This document shows positions 35,399 to 45,869 of a stretch of DNA of 64,000 nucleotides, in pieces. Both the position numbers and the translations under genes were made by a program. Within the stretch, counting starts at the first letter, position 1. The number at the start of each line of letters is the position of its first letter. The stretch comes from Ceratotherium simum simum (Eukaryota > Chordata > Mammalia > Perissodactyla > Rhinocerotidae), in the NCBI RefSeq assembly GCF_000283155.1, contig NW_004454217.1, positions 2,863,604 through 2,927,603 on the forward strand, written 5' to 3'. The notes under the pieces were generated by a model. It saw nothing but the letters and a program-made list of their open reading frames with translations, had not been told where the DNA came from and did no database searches.

Positions 35399-36879
35399 CT
35401 GTTGAATTTATTTTATTTTGCATTGGCTTCCAGCAACATAACTCGACCGTTGGTTTTCTGTCCCTTTACTTTATATTTTCTGTTTCTAATATTGTTTTTA
35501 TTTTTGTAATCATTGTAATACGTGGTCATTCCTTGACCTGCTCTCTAACCAGATCCATCTCCTCTCCTAGACTTTGGGGTTTATAGGCTTTGCTTTTAGA
35601 ATTACTATGATAATTATCATATTTTTATATAAATTTCATGTCTAAATTTATCAACTTCAGAATAAAAAGAATTATACAGGAACTAAAGCCCCAGGAAGTA
35701 TTAGATAGGTGGATATCTGGATGTATATTTCTTTTTCCCTCCACTATATACAGATATCTTTTTTTTAAATTTTTTGCTGTATATTCTGAGATTTTTCCTA
35801 CTATATTAAATAAAATTATAATTATATGATAGTACGTATGTTTTAAGGGCAATTACTATAATCATTTACCAAAAATATTATGGCTCAATTTTATGTTTAT
35901 CTAAACATAGTCACAGTTAGTCTTTAAAATGAAAACTAAGTACACAAATTTAATTATACAATTTTTAAGTACACAAATTTTGTTTCATATCTAAATTTAA
36001 TATGTCTCATGAGTATTTTACTCTTTGAAACTATTGTCAGGAGTTACATATGAGGGCTATACATTCTGAGTGCTTGTATATATAAAAACATCTTTTTGTT
36101 GAAGTTATGCATATGGATATACTTTTTGAATGCTTGTATATTTGAAAATATTTTTGTTGTTTTTACCTGTGAAAAATAAGATTGATTATATATTCTTGGG
36201 TGACACAATTTTTTAGAAAAATTCTTTTAAAATATTGTTTAGACAATTTTTAGACAAATTCTTTGGCTTTTGAAATCTAAAACCACTGTGGAAACTCTAG
36301 TGACAATATTATCATTATTTTTTTTTTGTCCTCAAAACTTAGCTGTTACTTTCCTCTAACTATCTGAAGAGCATTTCCTCCAAATTTTAAGTTTGAAAAA
36401 ACAGGATTTGTTGTTTAGCTTAACTATGTTAATATTCGGTGAGTTTTTCAGTATAAAAATCCAGATCTTCCTTTACTGCATATTTTTCTATTATAATTTT
36501 ATTCTTATTCTTTCTTATTTAGGAACACCAGGCTGTTTCTTCTTCATATCTACTCTATTCTCTATTATCCAATTCAAAGAATTGTCTTTTTCTTCTCTAT
36601 TTTGTGTAAAATTTACGACTCAAACATTTTCCAATTGCCAAGTCTATTGCTACTGTGTTGTGTTCTTTTTCTTTGTTAAAAAAACTGCTTTTGCTTTAAA
36701 CCATTATCTCTTTATTTTTAGGGATAGTAATTATTTAAAAAATAAGTTCTCATACTTACTTTGCACACAAAAGTTTTTTTTTAAGAAAGCTTATACTCAT
36801 GAGATCTATTTTTTGTGTTCAAATAGCAATGTCTTTGACAGATTTAGCCATTAGTATGGACTAATTGAGTAAATTGTGG
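35399..36879. other. Unassigned T-rich sequence, possibly very old antisense L1 in part
   Basis: 36060-36160 contains two diverged copies of a ~60 bp unit ('gagtgcttgtatatataaaaacatctttttgttg' versus 'gaatgcttgtatatttgaaaatatttttgttg'). 36020-36640 faintly resembles antisense ORF2 of the oldest L1s. The 153-codon plus frame 36393-36854 is Phe/Tyr/Leu-rich because of T-richness and lacks any domain, so I do not call it a gene. Confidence 0.4.
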
Positions 36880-37250
36880 TAGTTTCACACAAAGGAGAGT
36901 AAAAACTCACTGCAAAAATTACGAGGAAGACAACTAATTACAAATATGGACCTATTCTATGATTCTATGATTAAAGGAGAAGATGTGCAGAACAGTACTT
37001 ATAGCATGCCATCATATTATACAAAATTGGGAAAGTCACTAGATGTGTATGTTTATACATATTCACTCAAATTTTGGAAAAGGAAAAGTTCAAAACTTCT
37101 TTAAGGACAAAGGTTATCAGTGAGAAAGGGAATAGAATAGAAGGGATAGAGATGGAAGTTAGACTTTTCTTAATAAGCCATCTTCTAATAAACTCATTTT
37201 ATAGTTGAACTATTAAATAATATTTTTAAAAATAATAATAAAAGTAAATC
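36880..37250 (+). mobile_element. Old L1 3' end fragment
   Basis: 'aaggagaagatgtgcagaacagtacttatagcatgccatcatat' followed by 'tgtatgtttatacatattcac' and the 'tttggaaaagg' block follows the 3' part of old L1s ('aaggtgcagaacagtgtgtatagtatgctaccat'). Confidence 0.6.
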
Positions 37251-37251
37251 A

Positions 37252-37756
37252 TAAAGAACTAAAAAATTCCTAAAAATGAAATCAAAGAAATATCAATTTA
37301 GAGGCATAAAAACATATAGAAGAATTATTTCAAATGACACTAAACCACATATTTTAATGGTACATTTCAGGTGAGATGTAGGTAAAGAATTAAAAAATGT
37401 TCAATAAAATCCCAAACTACATTCAGTAGTCTTCTAGTTAGTAGTAATAATGGTATACATATTTTGAAATGTTTATGTGTGTATGTTTGCATAAAGCAAT
37501 TAAGTACTTATTTTACTGTGTTAAAACCAAGATATTTTTCAACATAAAAATATATACAAGTTTATAGGTAATGCAAAAAGTGTGTAATCCTAAATATAAG
37601 TTGGAAACTTACATTAACTTGTGCCTCTGACGGCTGCTATCTAGAGCATGTGCTCGCATGAGTGGGCTAGTATCAGTTTAAGGTCACTGCAGACTGGTTG
37701 GCCAGATAAAATATATGCTGAGGCAGCAATACCATGGAGTGGCTAGCTAAACTCTT
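37252..37756. other. Unassigned AT-rich sequence
   Basis: No recognisable feature. Confidence 0.4.
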
Positions 37757-39170
37757 GACCATGATACACCACATTAATAGAATGAAAGATAAAAATATAT
37801 AAATATCTCAACAGGTGTGGAAAAAGTATTTGACAAAATACAATGTCTTTTCATGATAAAAACACTCACAAATTGGATGTAAAGGAATATACCTAAATAT
37901 AATAAAGGCCATATATGACAAGCCAACAGCTAACATCATACTCAAGGGTGAAAAGCTGAAAGCTTTTCCTCTAATATCAGGAACAAGGCAAGGATGCCCA
38001 CTCTCACCACTTTCATTCAAAACAGTACTGAAAGTCCTTGTCAGAGCAATTAGGAAAGAAAAAAGAAATAAAATCAAAGGCAGCCAAATTAGAAAGGAAG
38101 AAGTAAAATTGTCTTTGTTTGCACATGCCATGATATTACGTATGAAAAATCTTAGACTCTTACCAAAAAACTATTAGAAATAACAAATGAATTCAGTAAA
38201 ATTGCAGAATACAAAATCAATATACAAAAATTAGTTACATTTCTGTACACTAACAACGAACTACAAGAAAGAGAAATTAAGAAAATAATCCCATTTATAA
38301 TCAGATCAAACAGAATACAATTGAAAAAAATTAAACAAAGGAGGTGAAAGATCTATACACCGAGAACTATAAGACACTACGAAAGAATCTGATGAAGACA
38401 CAAGGAAATGGAAAGATATTCCATGCTCATAAATTGGAAGAATTAATACTGTTAAAATGTCCATACTACCTAAAGTGATCTACAGATTCAATGCAATCCC
38501 TATCAAAATTTCAATGGCATTTTTCACAGAAATAGAAAAAATAAACCTAAAATTTGTATGGAACTACAAAAGACTGTGAATAGCCAAAGTAATCTTGAGA
38601 AAGAACAAAGCTGGAGGCATCACACTTTCTGATTTCAAACTATATTACAAACCTATAATAATCAAAACAGTATGGTTCTGACATAAAAACAGACACATAA
38701 ACCAACGGAACAGAATAGAGATCCCAGAAATAAACGTATGCGTATATGGTCAATTAGTTTTTGACAAGGGAGACAAGAATATACAATGGGGAAAGGACAG
38801 CCTCTTCAATAAACAGTGTTGGGAAAACTAGACAATTACATGTAAAAGAAACTGTATCCCTATCTTCCACCATACACAAAAATCAACTCATAATGGATTA
38901 AAGACTTGAACATAAGCCTTGAAACATAATCTCATAGCAGAAAACATAGCTAGTGACCTCCCTGACATTGCTCTTGCCAATGATTTTTTGGGTTTGGCAC
39001 CAACATTAATAGCAAAGACAATAAAAGCAAAAATAAATAAGCAGAACAACATTAAATTAAAAGCTTATGCTCCGCAAAGGAAAGCATTAACAAAACGAAA
39101 GGGCAGCCTACGGAATGGGAAAAAATATTTGCAAATCACACGTCTGATAATGAGTTAATATCCAAAATAT
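37757..39170 (+). pseudogene. L1 ORF2 reverse transcriptase remnant
   Basis: This region encodes the L1 reverse transcriptase, which in an intact element copies L1 RNA at a nicked target. Recognisable pieces include [10 protein letters not shown] upstream of the active site and, at 38109-38135, KLSLFAHAM where the family has KLSLFADDM. Both catalytic aspartates are changed (His at 38124-38126, Ala at 38127-38129). In-frame stops and shifts occur. The longest minus-strand frame here (37808-38131, 107 codons) is a shadow. Confidence 0.85.
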
Positions 39171-39691
39171 ATAAGGAACTCACACAACTCAACAGCAAAA
39201 AAACGAATAACCCAATGTACACACGGACAAAGGGCCTGATAAACAGCTTTACAAAGAAGACATACAAATGGCCAACGGGTACATAAAAAGGTGCTCAACA
39301 TCACTAATCATCAGGGAAATGCAAGTCAAAACCAAAATGAGATCTTACCTAACACCTGTTAGGATGCCTGTTATCAACAAGATGAGATGACAAACGCCTG
39401 TGAGGAAGTGGAGAAAAGGAAACACTTGTACACTGTTGATGGGAATGTAAACTGGGACAGCCACTGTGGAAAACAGTATAGAGGTTCCTCAAGAAATTAA
39501 AAATTGAAGTACCCTATAATCCAGCAATTATAATACCCACTTTTGAGTATATATCCCAAGGAAACAAAACCATTACCTTGAAGAGATATCTATACTCCCA
39601 TGTTAACTGCAGCATTGTTCCCAATAGCCAAGATATGGAAATAACCTAAATGTCCATCAACAGATGAATGAGTCAAGAAGATGTGGTACGT

Positions 39692-39877
39692 TGGGCCGGC
39701 CCCATGGCTTAGCGGTTAAGAGCGCACTCTGCTGCTGGCGGCCCGGGTTCGGATCCCGGGCGTGCAGCGACGCACTGCTTCTCCGGCCATGTTGAGGCCG
39801 CGTCCCACATACAGCAACTAGAAGGATGTGCAGCTATGACATACAACTATCCACTGGGGCTTTGGGGGAAAAAAGAA
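39692..39877 (+). mobile_element. Young ERE-type SINE inserted in L1
   Basis: The head 'gggccggccccatggcttagcggttaag' and a strong B box ('gggttcggatccc') give a tRNA-like pol III promoter. The body continues 'ccggccatgttgaggccgcgtcccacatacagcaactag' to 'ccactggggctttgggg' and a short A-rich tail. Perfect 13 bp target-site duplications AAGAAGATGTGGT lie at 39675-39687 and 39878-39890. CpGs are retained, suggesting recent insertion. Confidence 0.95.
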
Positions 39878-39888
39878 AAGAAGATGTG

Positions 39889-39891
<3 letters not shown>

Positions 39892-39926
<35 letters not shown>
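39892..39926. repeat. (TA)n dinucleotide array
   Basis: About 17 uninterrupted TA units immediately downstream of the ERE's right-hand target-site duplication, in place of the 'gtatatatacac' stretch normal to this L1 position. Probably unstable in length. Confidence 0.95.
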
Positions 39927-39928
<2 letters not shown>

Positions 39929-40123
39929 CGGAATATTTTTAAGCCTTAAAAACAAAGGAAATCTTGTCATTTGTGACAATATGGATGAACCTGGAGGGTA
40001 TTGTCTGAAATGAAATAAGTCAGACAGAAAAAGATAAATACTGCGTGATATCAACTTACATGTGGAATCTGAAAAAAAAATGAACTCATAGCAACAGAGG
40101 ACAGAAAGTAGCTGCCAGGAGCT

Positions 40124-40136
40124 GGGGGGGGGGGGG
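40124..40136. repeat. G13 homopolymer
   Basis: A run of 13 G within the L1 3'UTR, at the G-rich site that is polymorphic in L1s generally. Confidence 0.95.
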
Positions 40137-40714
40137 CGTGGGAGAAATAGGGAGAGGTTGGTAAAAGGGTACAAGCTTTCATTTATAAGATGAATAAGGT
40201 CTGAGGATCTAATGTATAACATTGTCACTACAGTTGATATCACTATATTGTATAATTTAAATTTGCCAAGAGAGTAGATATTAAATCTTCTCATCAAAAA
40301 AAAAAAAGGTAAATATGTGAGGAGATGAATTAATTTGATGGTGAAACACTTTCACAATGTATATGTATATCAAATCATCACATTGTACACTTGAAATATC
40401 TTACAAATTTATTTGTCAATTTAACCTCAGTAAAGCTGAAAAAAAAGAGATTGACAGAACATGAAAAAAAATGGAAACAGGAGGTTTTTCACCAGCCAGA
40501 GTTGAACATCAAAAGAATAATGAAGATACTGAACACTTCAAATATGTAAAAATATGCTTGTTCATAATGATACTAAAATATATTAGTCAACTATTGAGAT
40601 TTCTAAAGCACCATATAATTTTTCTGAAATTAATAAATAATGGGAAAGAATTAAGTACTTAATTACCCCTCCTTTTCCAAACAATTTCAGAGCATCCTAA
40701 TATTTGATGAAGAA

Positions 40715-41510
40715 AAGTCATTTCTTGCCTCTTATCAAATAATTGCAACTAATAGATGCAGAAGGAATGATAAAATTAGAAAGCCATTATTTGCAACCAC
40801 TTATAAATGATAAATCTAGGCAATGATTATCAAAGGATGATAAAACCATTAGGTGAAAGTTTAATGGAAACTTTATAATGGATGGATGAGGCTGAAAACA
40901 CCTGAACCTACTTATCCATCTTAACTTCACAATTATAAGGACAAGCAGACATTATGAATTTCCTGACTTGAATCAAAATGGAATACATCACCTATAAAAG
41001 AAACATTGCCACCCCAAAAAATGCATCTAAATCTAATCAAGACTCTTGTTTTATCAGTTGAGAAAATAAGGAAGCAATCAGGAAACTCTATAGGTCAAAT
41101 GATCCAGTTGAAAATAGGGGTTTTGTTTTAAATTAAAAAGATTTAAAAGATATGTCAAGTAGATGTATGTGTGGACCTTGTCTACATTTCAATTTGAACA
41201 AACTAAGTATAAAGATATACTTTGAGATATTCAGATGAATTTTATTAGTTTAGATATTATTAAAGGATTATTTTTATTTTAGTAAAGTGTGATAGCATTT
41301 GGTTATGCTTTAAAAGATTCTATTTGTTATACATATGGAAGCATTTATGGGTGAAATGATATGATACCTGAGATTTGTCTTTCACTACTCCAATAGCAAC
41401 ACAAATAAAAGTGGTAGGGGAGATATGGGTAAAACAAGATTGACTAAATGGCTTGGTGGTGGAAACGTGGATATTCTTTTTTTTGCCTATGTTTGACAAT
41501 TTCCATTAAG
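40715..41510 (+). repeat. Ancient interspersed repeat, family not named
   Basis: 'aaatctaggcaatgattatcaaaggatgat', 'gaggctgaaaacacctgaacctacttatccatctt', 'gggtgaaatgatatgatacctgagatttg' and 'cctatgtttgacaatttccatt' are in the order of a common old mammalian repeat that I recognise only as a text pattern. 41448-41633 (61-codon frame) lies at its end and is not a gene. Confidence 0.55.
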
Positions 41511-41779
41511 AAATTGAGATTGTCATTTTGTATGTTTAGCATTCATTCTCAAGGTATTATTTTGAAAAGGAAAATCAATTATCTTCTTGCACTTTATCTT
41601 TCTTTTATCAACCTTTCTATATCTTTCTTTTAATGAATTCTGAAAATGAGATTTTTGTTTTCAAATTGTTTCAGTTCTCAGAGGAGTTAGTTACTGCCTT
41701 AAGTTATTTTTTAAAATATTGGATCTAGTTTGTATAGGATAAATTCAATTGAAAATTTAAAGATTTCCATAGTGTTTAA

Positions 41780-41845
41780 TGAGAGACAAAGAGATAGAGA
41801 AACAGAGGCAGAGAGAGTTAGACAGAGACAGGAGAAAGAAGTTAT
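41780..41845. repeat. GA-rich low-complexity tract
   Basis: Purine-rich run of GAGA/CAGAGA units. Confidence 0.8.
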
Positions 41846-42465
41846 TAGAGATTACTTTTCTTTCATTATATAATTGGTATATGCTCCACAACAGAAATTT
41901 TGTATTCGGAAATTTGCACTGGGAAATATATTTAAGAAAATAACAAAAGGTTTGTAAAAGAAATTGAGTTATTAATCAACGTATTTACCATTTCTGGGTG
42001 AAAGTAAAAAAATAAAACAAACCAACCAAACAAACCCACGGGTTGAGAGTAACCGAGGATTAGCTTGTATACATCCACAATGAATGTTTTCTGTCTCTAT
42101 TGACTTCATCTAGTTCCTTCAGTTACACACTAGATTTTCTCAGATTTAAAGAATACATACTACCATAGAGGAATTACTGATGTGTTTAGGGTATATGTAG
42201 AAGAATCAAGTCAGCATCTTGAAGGTAAAATTGTAGATAATATCACATAATAATATCATAGAAATATGTCAGAAGTTTTTGGGAGAGTATTTTAAGGGAG
42301 CAAATATATGTTGGAAACTAGACATATAAAATAGAGAAATCAGAGCAAAGAATAGACTACAAATAATTATTTCTTATGTCTTCTTTAAAAACAAGACATG
42401 AGAACTAGCATTTACATAAACATAGGCAGTACCAACTTAGGCAAAATTCCCAGACTAAAGGTCTC
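41846..42465. other. Unassigned sequence
   Basis: Includes an (AAAC/CAAA)n patch at about 42008-42042. Nothing else recognised. Confidence 0.45.
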
Positions 42466-42469
42466 TATA

Positions 42470-42600
42470 CTAAGCTCTCATTTATAGCCCAGCAAAAATT
42501 GATTCAGTTTTCTTAGAAGAGTTACCTACTCTCTGCCTCAGTTTCCCTTCATATAAATGTTGATAATCCCCATATGTAAAATTTAAAAATCAAGTGAGAC
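42470..42600 (+). repeat. Possible MIR fragment
   Basis: 'agagttacctactctctgcctcagtttcccttc' resembles the 'acctctctgtgcctcagtttcctc' MIR block, and 'aaaatttaaaaatcaagtgagac' may be its continuation. Confidence 0.4.
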
Positions 42601-43214
42601 AAACTAGAAAATTGTTTGACATTTTAGAATAAAGATATTCTGCAAACTTCCAATTATTTATAAATCATTTGAAAATGATTTATACTGATGTTTAAGACAC
42701 TAACCTTCTAAAAACATGAATGCAAAACAATTTAATTTATTCCTATTTTGAATTGAATTATATGACTCCATCACTTAGAAATCAGTATTTAAAAAAGAGC
42801 TAAATTTAACAATTATTAAATACATTGTCAATTTGTACATAACATTATAAGTGCTAAATGAAAATTTAAGAACATCTATATTTTTCTTTCTTGGTTTTTA
42901 GAGATTTATGGCAAATAGACTTACGAGGGCTGAAGCATTCACTGAGTATTGTCTATATTAAAAAAAGGTCAAATGGGAAAATAACTTGATGAATAACATA
43001 GTTTTAATAAGATATTGTGAGATACACATTACTGAACTTCACTATAACTTTCTACCTAGTGAGATCTTAAAGAACCATCCAATGTAATGGCCCCTGTCTG
43101 TCAACCTAAACATTTAGTATCTACATAAAGAAACCATAATGTCATGTTCTGAGAATCTCCTATAGCTGATGTATTTGCTGTGCTCAGAGACTTTAGAAAG
43201 GACATTATGATTTA
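42601..43214. other. Unassigned AT-rich sequence
   Basis: No recognisable feature. Confidence 0.45.
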
Positions 43215-43440
43215 ACATTTTGGAACTAGGCATTTACTATCCACATGCCTTGGTAATTCATTTAACTCCTGTGAAACTCCCTCAGTTTCCTTATTGATGT
43301 AATAGCAATTGAAATTGATGAAATAGCAATTGCTAAACCTACTTCACAGGGTTGTTGTGAGGATCTTTGAGATCTATGTGAAAGTCCTTAAAAAATCATT
43401 GTGCTAGTATACTGCAAAGGATGGTTATTGCATCTACCAT
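43215..43440 (+). repeat. MIR SINE with short internal duplication
   Basis: 'cttggtaattcatttaactcctgtgaaactccctcagtttcc' and the highly diagnostic 'ctacttcacagggttgttgtgaggatc' identify MIR. A ~20 bp unit containing 'gaaatagcaattg' is repeated in tandem at about 43296-43336. Confidence 0.8.
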
Positions 43441-44129
43441 TGTAGTTTGGCAGAACTATTTTGGAGAATTTATTGTGAAAGTATATTAATTCTATACTAC
43501 CAAAATAATCAATTTTTTTTATTGAGATAACATTGGTTTATAACATTATATAAATTAAATGTATACATAATTATATTTAGATTTCTGTGAAGACGACATT
43601 GTGTTCACCACCCAAAGTCTCATTGCCATCTGTCACCATACACATATGCCCTTTTATCTCTTTCCCCCTACTCCCTACCCCTTTCCACTCTGGTAACCAC
43701 CAGTCTATTCTCTGTGTCTATGTGTTTGTTTGTTGTTGTTGTTATCTTCCACGTATGATTGAAATCATATGGTATTTGGCTGTCTCAGTCTGACTTATTT
43801 CCCTTAACATAATGCCCTCAAGGTCCATCCATGTTGTCACAAATGGCAAGATTTCATCTTTTTTTTATGGTTGAGTAGTATTCCATTGTATACATATATA
43901 CCCCATCTTCTCTATCTATTCATCCCTTGATGGGCACTTAGGTTGTTTCCAAGTCTTGGATATTGTGAATAATGCTGCAATGAATATAGGGGTGCATGTA
44001 TCTTTTTGAGTTTGTGTTTTCATGTTCTTTGGATAAGTACCCAGAAGTGGTACAGCTGGATCATATGGTAGTTCTAGTCTTAACTTTTTGAGAAATCTCC
44101 ATACTGTTTTCCATAGTGGCTGCACCAAT

Positions 44130-44612
44130 TTACATCCCTACCAGCCATGTTTGAGGGCTCCCTTTTCTCCACATCCTCTCCAACATTTGATATTTCTTGT
44201 CTTTTTGATAATAGCCATTCTGACAGGCATGAGGTGATATCTCATTGTAGTTTTGATTTGCATTTCCATACTGATTAGTGATGTTGAACATCTTTTCTTC
44301 TGCCTGTTGGCCATCTTCTTTCCACCTCCTTTGGAAAACTGTCTGTTCAGATCCTCTGCCCATTTTCTTTGTGTTTTTTTTTTTGCTCTTGTTGAGTTGT
44401 ACAAGTTCTTTATATATTTTGGATATTAACCTCTTATTGGATATATGATTTGCAAGTATCTTCTCCCAATTGTTAGGTTGTCTTTCTATTTTGTTGATGG
44501 TTTCCCTTACTGTGCAAAAGCTCTTTAGTTTGATGTAGTCCCATTTGATTACTTTTTCTTTTGTATCCCTTGCCTCAGGAGATACTGCTAAGGCCAACGT
44601 TAAAGAGTGTAC
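44130..44612 (-). pseudogene. L1 ORF2 C-terminal remnant
   Basis: The minus-strand frame ending at 44130 is the longest in the window (166 codons from 44630). Its first few residues come from the ERE SINE. From about 44612 it is L1 ORF2: [19 protein letters not shown] is the conserved ORF2 C-terminal stretch, then [20 protein letters not shown]. It lacks RT and endonuclease domains, and a shifted frame (43916-44128, [20 protein letters not shown]) carries the continuation, so the protein is broken. Confidence 0.9.
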
Positions 44613-44615
44613 TGC

Positions 44616-44926
44616 TGGGGGTGCCCCCATGACTTAGCGGTTAAGTGCGAGCACCCCCCTACTGGCGGCCACTGCTTGGATCCCGGGCCTGCACTGATGC
44701 ACTCCTTGTCCGGCCATGCTGAGGCCGCGTCCCACATACAGCAACTAGAAGGATGTGCAACTATGACATACAACTGTCTACTGGGGCTTTGGGGAGAAAA
44801 AGAGGGAAAAAAAAGGAGGAGGATTGGCAATAGATGTTAGCTCAGGGCTGGTCTTCCTCAGCAAAAAGACAAGGATTGGCATGGATGTTAGCTCAGGGCT
44901 GATCTTCCTCACAAAAAAAAAAAAAA
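44616..44926 (+). mobile_element. Full-length ERE-type SINE with duplicated tail segment
   Basis: The head 'cccccatgacttagcggttaag' and B-box region 'gcttggatcccgggc' are followed by the shared ERE body and 'ctggggctttgggg'. The tail contains two copies of a ~45 bp segment reading 'ggattggca...gatgttagctcagggctg.tcttcctca' (about 44821-44865 and 44874-44911), then an A tail. Flanked by AGTGTACTGC (44606-44615) and AGTGCACTGC (44927-44936), one mismatch. Inserted in a minus-strand L1. Confidence 0.95.
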
Positions 44927-45405
44927 AGTGCACTGCCTATGTTTTCTTCTAGGAGTTTTATGGTTTCAGGTCTTAAATTCAAGTCTTTAATCCATCTTGA
45001 GTAAATTTTGGGGCATGGTGTAAGATAGTGGTCTACTTACATTCTTTTGCGTGTGGCTGTGCAGTTTTCCCAACACCATTTATTGAAGAGACTTTCCTTT
45101 CTCCATTGCATGGTCTTGGCTCCTTTGTTGAAAATTAGCTGTCCATACATGTGTGGAGATTTTTCTGAGCTTTTGATCCTGTCCCATTGATCTGCGTGCC
45201 TGGTTTTGTGCCAGGACCATGTTGTTTTGATTACTATAGCTTTGTAGTATATTTTGAATTCAGGGAGTGTGATACCTCCAGCTTTGTTCTTTTTTTTCAG
45301 GATTGCTTTGGCTATTTGGAGTCTTATTTTGTTCCATATAAATTATAAGATTCTTTGTTCTATTTCTGTGGAAAAATGTCGTTAGGACTTTGATAGGGAT
45401 TGCAT

Positions 45406-45634
45406 CCAAAATAATGCTATTTTTACTTTTTATGGGAATAATAAATTTTTAAATAATAATTTCTACTGGCTAGGAAAGAATATATGTACATTCTATCTAT
45501 ATTTTATTTCTCTGAGAAACGTGTCCAAAGTATAATAAAATGTTAGGAAATAAGCACTGCTAATATTTCATTAATGACATTCCAAGTTTATCTCTGAGCA
45601 TATTAACTAATATGCCTTTATACTTGTCACTATT
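45406..45634. other. Unassigned AT-rich sequence
   Basis: No recognisable feature after the L1 duplication. Confidence 0.4.
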
Positions 45635-45862
45635 TATCAGGCCCAACATTAAACACTTTATTTTATATTCATTTTTCATTCTCTCTCTCTCTCACACACA
45701 CAGGCACACAGAGTTAGTAACTAGCAGCACTATTTGGTACTATTATGTTGTTCAGGAAAATTTAGTTGAGTAAATTGACCAAATTTGTAATGAAAAAGTG
45801 GCAGAATTAGGGTTAAAATCTGTGTATGAATGTCAAAACCTAAGCTTGTATGAAGCAAGCTT
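45635..45862 (-). repeat. MIR SINE, minus orientation, with (CT)n(CA)n inside
   Basis: Reverse-complement MIR: 'tatttatcaggcccaacattaaacactttattttatattca', then, after a (CT)n(CA)n array at about 45679-45708, 'gttgagtaaattgaccaaatttgtaatgaaaaagtggcagaattagggttaaaatctg', matching 'gttaagtaacttgcccaagg...agtggcagagccgggattcg'. Confidence 0.65.
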
Positions 45863-45869
45863 CTATCTG

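Larger units (their letters stand above)
37757..40455 (+). mobile_element. 5'-truncated L1 LINE (reverse transcriptase to 3' end), with ERE inside
   Basis: Starts inside ORF2 at 'catgatacaccacattaatagaatgaaag' and continues uninterrupted in order through RT, thumb and C-terminal regions to the 3'UTR and 'cctcagtaaagctgaaaaaa'. Net of the 186 bp ERE at 39692-39877, ~2.5 kb of L1 is present. The 3'UTR closely matches that of the L1 at 4932-6500. The shift to a (TA)n array (39892-39926) and a G13 run (40124-40136) lies within its 3' portion. Several frame breaks; not functional. Confidence 0.9.
43510..45405 (-). mobile_element. 5'-truncated L1 LINE, minus strand, with ERE inside
   Basis: The plus strand begins with the antisense 3'UTR ('ttattgagataacattggtttataac', 'gttcaccacccaaag') and runs in order through the ORF2 C-terminus to 'tttgatagggattgcat' at 45405. 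CCAAAATAAT occurs at 43500-43509 and 45406-45415, a 10 bp target-site duplication with further partial similarity beyond. A 311 bp ERE splits it at 44616-44926. This is one of the better-preserved L1s in the window and belongs to the same 3'UTR type as the 215 bp fragment at 32841. Confidence 0.92.

Noticed and set aside
36393..36854. 153-codon plus-strand frame
   Set aside because: Composition is dominated by Phe, Tyr, Leu and Ser from T-rich DNA, which suppresses stop codons in this frame; no domain, and the region may be old antisense L1.
39692..39760. tRNA gene in the ERE head
   Set aside because: A and B boxes are present because EREs derive from a tRNA, but there is no complete cloverleaf, and SINE body, tail and target-site duplications follow.
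39818..40297. 159-codon minus-strand frame
   Set aside because: It spans antisense L1 3'UTR, the (TA)n array (an Ile/Tyr repeat) and part of the ERE; purely an artefact.
44130..44630. 166-codon minus-strand frame as a host gene
   Set aside because: It is L1 ORF2 C-terminal sequence with its first residues supplied by the ERE SINE; annotated as an L1 remnant instead.
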